NCBI GenBank assembly: GCA_964653235.1
Contig: CAZZCP010000074.1
Location: forward strand, 1-11,235
Source of the DNA: CAZZCP01 sp964653235
Lineage (GTDB): Bacteria; Bdellovibrionota; Bdellovibrionia; Bdellovibrionales; UBA840
Direction: 5' to 3'
Length of the DNA: 11,235 bases
Shown here: positions 6,382 through 11,235 of the stretch, piece after piece
Numbering within the stretch: the first letter of the stretch is position 1
Layout of the letters: every line of letters starts with the position of its first letter
Position numbers and translations under genes: made by a program
Notes under the pieces: model-generated
The model's input: only the letters and a program-made list of their open reading frames with translations
What the model was told of the DNA's origin: nothing
Databases searched by the model: none

Positions 6382-6383
6382 TT
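6372..6383. other. Palindromic double stop AATTATATAATT
   Basis: A 12-bp perfect palindrome holds the TAA stops of both the permease remnant (6379-6381, plus) and the synthase (6376-6374, minus), which overlap tail to tail by 8 bases. No terminator hairpin is visible around this junction, so transcripts from both sides may read into each other. Confidence 0.8.
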
Positions 6384-7104
6384 TCACTCGAGTAGACTTT
6401 GCGCCACATACCCTCAGGCAAGCCCTCAAGTTTGAGTTTGCCGATGCGAACTCGAATTAGCTCTTCGACTTCAAGATCAAGCTCCTCAAGCATACGCCGA
6501 ATTTGCCGTTTGCGCCCCTCGATCAGGGTGACTTGAAGCAAATTTGACTCCAACTGCTTTACTTGTGCTTGTTTTAAATCAACTCCATCTAGCTGCATAC
6601 CTTTTTGAAAGCGCTTGGCTTTTGCCTCTGACCACTGTCCAGCAATTCGCACCAAATACTCTTTATCTACCTGCGAATTCTGACCTATCACCTGATCGAC
6701 AAGACGGCCATCTTGACTCATTAACAGAAGTCCCTTTGAGTTTACATCGAGACGGCCCACTGGAGCCATTCCATCCCTTGTCCAAGAGGAGGGGAATTCG
6801 CTGCCATAGAAGTTNNNNNNNNNNTGCGAATCAAATCGAGAGACGAGGGGTGATCTCTTTCGGCCGGCCCACTGACATAGCCGAGTGGTTTATTGAGCAT
6901 GATGGTCCATTTTTTACTTTGCTCTTTTTTTGCTTCTTTGCGGACTTCAATCTTATCGGACTCACTTACGCGATGCCCCATTTCATTTTGAACCTGGCCA
7001 TTGACCAAAACCCAGCCTTTTTCAATCCACTCATCAGCTTCCCTGCGAGAACAGAAGCCCAGATCACGCAACCTTTTATTGAGTCGAATTTTATTCTCTG
7101 ACAT
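6374..7104 (-). CDS. RsuA-family (RluF/RluB-like) ribosomal RNA pseudouridine synthase, interrupted by an assembly gap
   Basis: Before the gap, 93 residues form an S4 RNA-binding domain (IRLNKRLRDLGFCSRREADEW, ending about residue 52) and the start of the catalytic domain (MLNKPLGYVSG, 69-79; DHPSSLDLIR, 84-93). After the 10 Ns at 6815-6824, 146 residues follow in another frame: NFYGSEF, APVGRLDVNSKGLLL with the catalytic Asp (codon 6748-6746), DKEYLVR, EGRKRQIRRMLEEL and a C-terminal G-x-W-R-K. Total about 240, normal for the family. The S4 start most resembles RluF, which modifies 23S rRNA, but the target is not certain. An intact gene needs a gap of 2, 5, 8 or 11 bases, not 10. I chose ATG 7104 because the family starts there; ATG 7131 is possible but overlaps the likely -10 box. 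Confidence 0.88.
6815..6824. other. Assembly gap (10 N)
   Basis: Ten unknown bases inside the pseudouridine synthase gene. The reading frames on either side are out of phase by the stated length, so the true gap length is probably not 10. Confidence 0.99.
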
Positions 7105-7129
7105 AGAGGATAAGTAACTTTGATCTCGC

Positions 7130-7157
7130 ATTCTGTCATTGACAAAAAATGATCCAA
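7130..7157 (-). promoter_or_regulatory. Candidate promoter of the pseudouridine synthase
   Basis: On the minus strand TTGGAT (7157-7152), a 16-base spacer and CAGAAT (7135-7130). It would start RNA roughly 20 bases before the ATG at 7104 and leave the alternative ATG at 7131 outside the message. The match is modest, 4 of 6 in the -10 box. It overlaps the opposing promoter for the YfgM-like gene. Confidence 0.3.
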
Positions 7158-7167
7158 AGACTTTAAC
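7139..7167 (+). promoter_or_regulatory. Candidate promoter of the yfgM-bamB operon
   Basis: A perfect TTGACA (7139-7144) is followed after 17 bases by TTTAAC (7162-7167, 4 of 6). RNA would begin within a few bases of the ATG at 7177, and no ribosome site is present, so the message may be leaderless or nearly so. The 9-mer TAACTTTGA occurs at 7115-7123 and again at 7164-7172, overlapping the -10 box. Confidence 0.45.
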
Positions 7168-7176
7168 TTTGAAGTT

Positions 7177-7920
7177 ATGAGTGAAAACAAAAAGAAAGAC
7201 ATTACAAAACCCGACCCCTTACAGTCAGCAGCAAACCGAGCCCTACCCTGGATTGAAGAAAATAAAAACCGAATCCTAATTTTAATTTTTGCGTTTCTAA
7301 TCGCAGGCGCTGGACTGACTGCCTTCAATGTTTATGAAGAAAGCAAAGAGAAAGAGCTGCAAACCAAGTATTTTGAGTTAGAGAACACTCTTAGTAAAAT
7401 TCAAGAAAATATTCAAAAAAGACAAACAGAAAAAGAAGACAAAAAGTTAGAGGAAGTTAATTTTGAGAAAGAATATGGTGTTATTTCTCAAAAAATCACT
7501 CAATTCATTGAAGAGAATCCCGATTCGAAAGCTGGAATTCGAGCCAGCCTTTTGTTGTCTTCTCTTTATGCAGAGTTTGAAAAAGAAACTGAAAGTCTCC
7601 CCATATTTGAGAAGCTTTATAAGTCCAATGCAAAAAAGAAAAACCTTTTATCGCAACTATTAAAAATTCGATACGGTGCAAGCCTTGAAAAAAATAAAAA
7701 CTGCGATAAGGCAATTCAAGTATGGGATGAAGTTCTTGCACAAAAAGAATATGAATTTCTTCACCCTGAAGCCAATCTTAAAAAAGCTTTGTGTTATGAG
7801 AGCCTAGACAAACAAGAAGAAGCCGAAAAACTCTATCAAAAGATCAAAGAAGACCATGCCAATACCTCGATTGGACGTGAAGCGGAAAAGTATTTAAGAC
7901 TTCTCACACTTGGTGTATAA
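7177..7920 (+). CDS. yfgM: YfgM-like TPR membrane protein
   Basis: A 247-residue protein with a short charged cytoplasmic tail, one membrane helix (about 33-53, ILILIFAFLIAGAGLTAFNVY in part), a charged coiled-coil-like stretch (54-95) and tetratricopeptide-type helices to the end. Repeat-like units include S-L-P-I-F-E-K-L-Y (140-148), K-A-I-Q-V-W-D-E-V-L (178-187) and E-E-A-E-K-L-Y-Q-K-I (214-223). This order matches YfgM, a periplasmic-facing TPR protein linked to the SecYEG translocon and to periplasmic chaperones in E. coli. There too it precedes bamB, which supports the call. Overall sequence is divergent, so it rests on architecture and neighbour. Its stop lies one base before the bamB ATG. 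No ribosome site is visible before the ATG. Confidence 0.72.
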   Translation: MSENKKKDITKPDPLQSAANRALPWIEENKNRILILIFAFLIAGAGLTAFNVYEESKEKELQTKYFELENTLSKIQENIQKRQTEKEDKKLEEVNFEKEYGVISQKITQFIEENPDSKAGIRASLLLSSLYAEFEKETESLPIFEKLYKSNAKKKNLLSQLLKIRYGASLEKNKNCDKAIQVWDEVLAQKEYEFLHPEANLKKALCYESLDKQEEAEKLYQKIKEDHANTSIGREAEKYLRLLTLGV

Positions 7921-7921
7921 A

Positions 7922-9049
7922 ATGAAATTTATCTTTCTTCTTTTGGTTTTGTGCTCATGCCAGACCACAAAAAAAATGTCGCCCCAGACATTTATAATCA
8001 AGGACAACTGGATTCGTTCTACTCTGATCAAAAGAAATAATGGGTATATGCTATCCAATCGAATGAAACCAGTTTTACTGGATGATATGGTTTTACAAGG
8101 AAATGGCCATGACAGTTTTAGCGCATTTGATCGTAAGACTGGGAATCTTATCTGGCAAAAGAAAATTGATGGTGGGGTCGAAGCTGGAGCTGTTACAGAT
8201 GGGAAATACGTTTATTTTGGAGCCAATGGCAACTATTTTTATAGCCTTGACTTAGTCAATGGCAAAGAACGTTGGAAATTTTCAGCCCGTGCTGCCATAT
8301 TTTCGAAACCAAAACTTTATAATGGTGTTATTTATTTTTTATCTGGTGACAACAAGCTTTATGATCTAAATGCAGAAACAGGAGAAAAGCTCTGGCACTA
8401 TAGCCGAATTGATACTGCCAATATCAATGTTCGCGGAGGTAGTACTCCCGCTGCTTACGGCAACCGAGTTTATGTCGGTTTTAGTGATGGATATTTATTA
8501 GCTCTAAACCGTGCCGACGGCGGTGTGGTTTGGGAAAGGCAAATCAATACAAGTATTCGATTTAGAGATGTGGATGCAAGCCCTGTTATTGACGAAAAAA
8601 GAATCTACATTTCTGGTTATGACGATTCACTCTACGCTTTGAGCTTAGAAGATGGTCAAATCATTTGGAAAATCAAAGAAGGTGGATACACTTCTGTTTT
8701 AATTGATGGAAGCCGAATTTTTTACTCCACCAGCAATGGTAAACTTCTTTGTATCGACAAGGCGAGTGGAAAAGTTCAATGGCAATACAAATTCAATGAT
8801 TCTGTTGGCACCAAACCAGCCTCATTGAAAGAACTGCTGGTTGTTGGCGAGTCGAATGGCTCTTTGCTATTTTTAACCAAAGATAATGCAAAGTTAATTG
8901 ATACTTTCAACCCAGGAAAAGGACTAAATGCCGAAGCGGCAGTGGATTCGAAAAGGGGAGAGGTCTACTTTATATCAAACGCAGCTGTGCTCTATGCTTT
9001 AAGAGCTGGTTGGCAACAAAAAGAATTTGGATTTTCATGGCAAGATTAA
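7922..9049 (+). CDS. bamB: BamB-like PQQ-repeat beta-propeller lipoprotein
   Basis: A 375-residue lipoprotein: signal peptide MKFIFLLLVLCSC with the acylated Cys at 13, then a beta-propeller. At least six PQQ-type blade motifs ending x-G-x-x-x-W are visible: AFDRKTGNLIWQ (68-79), SLDLVNGKERWKF (108-120), DLNAETGEKLWHY (148-160), ALNRADGGVVWER (194-206), ALSLEDGQIIWKI (239-251) and CIDKASGKVQWQY (277-289). BamB is the propeller lipoprotein of the outer-membrane protein assembly complex, binding BamA at the periplasmic face. Length (E. coli about 390) and the yfgM neighbour agree. The ATG at 7922 is chosen over an upstream TTG at 7910 because it gives a clean signal peptide; it sits one base after the yfgM stop, so translation is probably coupled. 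The alternative is another PQQ-propeller lipoprotein outside the BAM complex. Confidence 0.82.
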   Translation: MKFIFLLLVLCSCQTTKKMSPQTFIIKDNWIRSTLIKRNNGYMLSNRMKPVLLDDMVLQGNGHDSFSAFDRKTGNLIWQKKIDGGVEAGAVTDGKYVYFGANGNYFYSLDLVNGKERWKFSARAAIFSKPKLYNGVIYFLSGDNKLYDLNAETGEKLWHYSRIDTANINVRGGSTPAAYGNRVYVGFSDGYLLALNRADGGVVWERQINTSIRFRDVDASPVIDEKRIYISGYDDSLYALSLEDGQIIWKIKEGGYTSVLIDGSRIFYSTSNGKLLCIDKASGKVQWQYKFNDSVGTKPASLKELLVVGESNGSLLFLTKDNAKLIDTFNPGKGLNAEAAVDSKRGEVYFISNAAVLYALRAGWQQKEFGFSWQD

Positions 9050-9447
9050 AACAAACAACAATGTTTCTTTTACTTTTTACTATAGCATGTACTTCGGGAA
9101 ACTGTCGTGATCGCAGAGACAAGCAGACTTTTATTGATCAAACGGAAGATCTTCCTGAGTTTTTGAAAAAAAAAGACACACCTGATTCACTTGAGGATTT
9201 AAAACAAGTGAAGGTCTACAAGTCCGATGGAAGCTTACAATGTGGACAGGCCCCTTCCATTCCCTTAGCTGAAATGGAAAAAGAGCTTATCTCAAAAAAC
9301 ATCAAAGTTTTTCAACGAGAACACAAACAAGATGGCATGATGCATATGCAAGTTTGCGGAGCTGCAACTGGGATGGTCAATATCTACACAATCCAGCAAA
9401 ATGATCTAGAAAAAGCATTAGAACTTGGTTTTAAAACTCTTCCCTAA
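9037..9447 (+). CDS. Small lipoprotein of unknown family, coupled to bamB
   Basis: A 136-residue protein whose ATG lies inside the last 13 bases of bamB in another frame. An in-frame ATG at 9061 would also keep the hydrophobic signal. MARLKQTTMFLLLFTIAC gives a lipoprotein-like signal with Cys18, although Thr at -3 is not canonical. A charged linker rich in Lys, Asp and Glu follows (24-62). Then comes a compact domain of about 70 residues with two cysteines: LQCGQAPSIPLAEMEKEL (67-84) and MHMQVCGAATGMVNIY (102-117, Cys107). The fold looks like alpha+beta and the cysteines (69 and 107) could form a disulfide. I do not recognise the family. Overlap with bamB argues for co-translation and perhaps a shared role in outer-membrane assembly, which is inferred. 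Its stop overlaps the convergent grxB stop by 4 bases. Confidence 0.75.
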   Translation: MARLKQTTMFLLLFTIACTSGNCRDRRDKQTFIDQTEDLPEFLKKKDTPDSLEDLKQVKVYKSDGSLQCGQAPSIPLAEMEKELISKNIKVFQREHKQDGMMHMQVCGAATGMVNIYTIQQNDLEKALELGFKTLP

Positions 9448-10094
9448 ACCCAAAAATCTTTGTGGTATTCAAAATGACAGGTTCTCTTTATTTCTTGGAG
9501 ATAAGCTTGGATTTTTTCAGAAAATTGAAACTCGGGTAAGATGTAGAGTCCCCATAAATGAGAAGCGATGAGTATGTCATAAAAACCAAACTCATGTGAT
9601 TTGTAAAATCCTGCGCTCAATTCATCTTCAAGTCTAGCAAGCATCGGCCTTAGCTGCTCTTCAAATTCATATCTCTTTTGAGCCAGTTCTGAAAAGGGTC
9701 CACGTTTTGCCTCTTTTTTCTTCAGAAAATACTTACGAGCAGAATCATCAAACTCTTTGGTATAAACCCAGTAGGGCATTACCATCGAGTGAATTATACT
9801 TCCCATAGAATGGATATCAGCCTCAAGAGCAAAAAATTCTTGGCTATTTCTTTTCTCTGAAATTTGCATACGTTTTTCAATGTCGAGTTTTTCTAAAATA
9901 TCTATGCTTTCATTCGATACATAATTCTCATCTTGCCATATCGGAAGCATTTTAACACCTGTTAGTGCAATAGGTGTTTCTTCGTCATCATAAGCAAGAA
10001 CTTTACTATCGTAAGTAATACTTAAATAACCTAGAGCTAAACGAACTCTTAGACAAAATGGACAGTGGACGTAATGGTATAAAACAGGAGTCAT
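9444..10094 (-). CDS. grxB: Glutaredoxin 2
   Basis: A 216-residue protein matching GrxB over its whole length (E. coli Grx2 is 215). The thioredoxin-fold N-terminus has YHYVHCPFCLRVRLALG with the active site C11-P-F-C14 (E. coli has CPYC), then K-M-L-P-I-W (48-53) with the cis-proline Pro51, and S-N-E-S-I-D-I-L-E (60-68). The helical GST-like C-terminal domain carries ARKYFLKKKEA (118-128), close to the E. coli A-R-K-Y-F-V-D-K-K-E-A. Glutaredoxin 2 reduces protein and glutathione disulfides in the cytoplasm using glutathione. No clear ribosome site precedes the ATG. It is divergent from the PhnD-type gene and convergent with the small lipoprotein gene, with no terminator at that junction. Confidence 0.95.
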   Translation of the reverse strand: MTPVLYHYVHCPFCLRVRLALGYLSITYDSKVLAYDDEETPIALTGVKMLPIWQDENYVSNESIDILEKLDIEKRMQISEKRNSQEFFALEADIHSMGSIIHSMVMPYWVYTKEFDDSARKYFLKKKEAKRGPFSELAQKRYEFEEQLRPMLARLEDELSAGFYKSHEFGFYDILIASHLWGLYILPEFQFSEKIQAYLQEIKRTCHFEYHKDFWV

Positions 10095-10102
10095 TTTATC
10101 TA

Positions 10103-10129
10103 CTTATACTTATTTTATCTAAATAGCAA
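10103..10129 (-). promoter_or_regulatory. Candidate grxB promoter
   Basis: On the minus strand TTGCTA (10129-10124), a 15-base spacer and TATAAG (10108-10103), starting RNA close to the grxB ATG. The spacer is short. The -35 box overlaps the left arm of the inverted repeat at 10126-10156. Confidence 0.3.
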
Positions 10130-10156
10130 GTTGCGAAAGCACAGCTTTTTACTTGC
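10126..10156. promoter_or_regulatory. Nested inverted repeat between grxB and phnD
   Basis: Outer arms GCAAGT (10126-10131) and ACTTGC (10151-10156) enclose a second pair, AAAGC (10136-10140) and GCTTT (10144-10148), with a 3-base loop. The outer arms touch the candidate -35 boxes of both divergent genes, so it could be a shared operator. As RNA it would be an 11-bp interrupted hairpin. Confidence 0.4.
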
Positions 10157-10180
10157 CAAAGCATGGGGATTTGTTAGATG
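10154..10180 (+). promoter_or_regulatory. Candidate promoter of the phnD-phnC operon
   Basis: TTGCCA (10154-10159) and TAGATG (10175-10180) with a 15-base spacer. The elements are weak alone, but the words TTGCCAAA, TTGTTAGA and CGGGGAGGG appear in the same order as before the hydrolase gene at 1670. Confidence 0.3.
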
Positions 10181-10202
10181 AAAGCTCTGACGGGGAGGGC
10201 CT

Positions 10203-11105
10203 ATGAAATTACAAGCTCTGTTGTTTGTTGCAATCATCTCAATCATTTCATGCACTTTTGAAAAGTCAGAGCTCGGATCTAAAAACAATCCAATCAAACT
10301 GTTTTTCGTTCCCTCAGTTGATGCCAAACTCATAAGCTCTCGAGCCAAAGATGTCGAAAGATATTTGGAAGAAAAAACAGGTAAAGAATTTGAAATCAAA
10401 ATTCCCGCAAGTTATGTAGCCGTCGTTGAAGCATTCGGAACCAAAAGAGCTGATGTAGCTGCTTTAAATACCTTTGGCTATATCTTAGCAAATGAAAAAT
10501 ATGGGACTGAGGCTTGGATAACTCTAATTCGCTACGGAAATGCAAGTTATAAATCTCAAATTATTGCACGCAAAGACAGTGGCATTGAAAATGTAAAAGA
10601 CATTCACGACAAAAAAGTTGCATTTGTCGATCCCGCATCCACATCTGGATATTTACTACCAGCTAAAAAATTTATCGACAACCAGGTCAAACCAAAAGAG
10701 AGTGTGTTTGCAAAGAAACATGACAATGTAGTTACAATGGTATACCAGGGCCAAGTAGACGCAGGTGCTACCTTTCACTCTCCAGCACACAAAGGGGATA
10801 TCCAAGATGCTCGCCGGCTTGTAAGAACTCAATACCCCGATGTAGAAGAAAAAATTAAAATCGTAGAACTTTCTGATGAAATCCCAAATGATCCCATCGT
10901 TTTTCGTAAAGGTATGGACTCTAAACTCAAAAAAGATATTCAATCAGCACTGCTGGAATATGTAAAAACTGAAGAGGGAAAAAAAGCTTTTCATGACCTC
11001 TATGGAGCCAATGATTTTCGCGCAGCCAAAGATAGTGACTATGATAGCGTAAGAGAAATGCTTGCAGCTCTAGGAAAAAGTGCATCCGATTTAATGAAGA
11101 AGTAA
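10203..11105 (+). CDS. phnD: PhnD-type phosphate/phosphonate ABC transporter substrate-binding lipoprotein
   Basis: A 300-residue protein with lipoprotein signal MKLQALLFVAIISIISC (Cys17). The mature part follows the PhnD/PtxB layout: IKLFFVPSVD (31-40), R-A-D-V-A-A-L-N-T-F-G (82-92), the ligand loop DPASTSGYLLP (143-153), G-Q-V-D-A-G-A-T (183-190) and IPNDPIVFRKGM (227-238). Such proteins capture phosphonates, phosphite or related oxyanions and deliver them to an ABC permease; in Gram-negative cells a lipid-anchored form would face the periplasm. Length is typical. GGGGAGGG stands 3 bases before the ATG. The ATPase gene begins one base after its stop, confirming an ABC transporter operon. 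Which oxyanion it binds cannot be told from the sequence. Confidence 0.92.
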   Translation: MKLQALLFVAIISIISCTFEKSELGSKNNPIKLFFVPSVDAKLISSRAKDVERYLEEKTGKEFEIKIPASYVAVVEAFGTKRADVAALNTFGYILANEKYGTEAWITLIRYGNASYKSQIIARKDSGIENVKDIHDKKVAFVDPASTSGYLLPAKKFIDNQVKPKESVFAKKHDNVVTMVYQGQVDAGATFHSPAHKGDIQDARRLVRTQYPDVEEKIKIVELSDEIPNDPIVFRKGMDSKLKKDIQSALLEYVKTEEGKKAFHDLYGANDFRAAKDSDYDSVREMLAALGKSASDLMKK

Positions 11106-11106
11106 T

Positions 11107-11235
11107 ATGCAACCTATTTTATCTATTCAAAACTTAGAGAAAACCTATGACAATGGAGTAAAAGCCCTTAATGGTCTTAGCTTTGATGTTGAACCAGGTG
11201 AGTTTCTGGTGGTTATCGGATTGTCTGGGTCGGGT
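11107..11235 (+). CDS. phnC: ABC transporter ATPase (PhnC-like), N-terminal part only
   Basis: The ATG at 11107, one base after the phnD stop, opens 43 codons to the window edge: MQPILSIQNLEKTYDNGVKA, then L-N-G-L-S-F-D-V-E-P-G-E-F and I-G-L-S-G-S-G. This is the start of an ABC nucleotide-binding domain: the A-loop Tyr14 (K-T-Y), then a Walker A cut after G-L-S-G-S-G, where Lys-Ser/Thr would follow. It would power uptake with the preceding binding protein. A permease gene (phnE) is expected to the right. The PhnC assignment rests on operon context; the ATPase call is firm. Confidence 0.88.
   Translation, partial: MQPILSIQNLEKTYDNGVKALNGLSFDVEPGEFLVVIGLSGSG

Noticed and set aside
6544..7101. 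185-codon plus-strand ORF running through the N gap
   Set aside because: It is antisense to the pseudouridine synthase, whose S4 and catalytic motifs are clear on the minus strand.
7910..7921. TTG start for the BamB-like protein at 7910
   Set aside because: It adds four residues with no benefit; the ATG at 7922 gives a standard lipoprotein signal peptide.
1..11235. CRISPR array, tRNA, rRNA, prophage, toxin-antitoxin or defence system
   Set aside because: Looked for by eye on both strands and nothing matched; all large ORFs are accounted for by metabolic, transport or envelope genes.

Overview
The window looks like a stretch of chromosome from an AT-rich Gram-negative bacterium (about 40% GC by eye). 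Didermy is shown by several lipoprotein signal peptides and by a YfgM/BamB-like pair linked to outer-membrane assembly. The b558-type succinate dehydrogenase start and the many small exported proteins recall Bdellovibrionota (Bdellovibrio-like bacteria). That placement is inferred from protein flavour only, with no marker gene. A run of 10 Ns at 6815-6824 shows the source is a draft assembly.

Layout. 1-93 (-): first 31 codons of a succinate dehydrogenase cytochrome b subunit. 227-1531 (-): NupC-family nucleoside transporter. 1670-3186 (+): exported alpha/beta hydrolase followed by a DUF1499 protein. 3280-5079 (+): large DUF885 lipoprotein with a metallopeptidase-like motif and a TTG start. 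5084-5110: strong hairpin terminator between convergent genes. 5195-5608 (-): small secreted protein of unknown function. 5609-5919: gene-free 311 bp with a 21-bp inverted repeat and a GGACGTCC-centred palindrome. 5920-6381 (+): AzgA/PbuG-family purine permease that has lost its middle (about 250 residues) in frame. 6374-7104 (-): RsuA/RluF-type pseudouridine synthase crossed by the N gap. 7177-9447 (+): operon of a YfgM-like TPR membrane protein, a BamB-like beta-propeller lipoprotein and an unknown small lipoprotein. 9444-10094 (-): glutaredoxin 2. 10203-11235 (+): PhnD-type binding lipoprotein and the start of its ABC ATPase.

How the parts fit. Two genes concern uptake of purines or nucleosides (one intact, one gutted), one operon concerns phosphonate/phosphate-type uptake, and the yfgM-bamB-lipoprotein operon probably serves envelope assembly. 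The remainder are housekeeping or exported proteins. No phage, CRISPR array, tRNA, rRNA, intact insertion sequence or defence system was seen. The points most worth checking are the internally deleted permease, the inverted-repeat leader in front of it, and the uncharacterised lipoprotein coupled to bamB.
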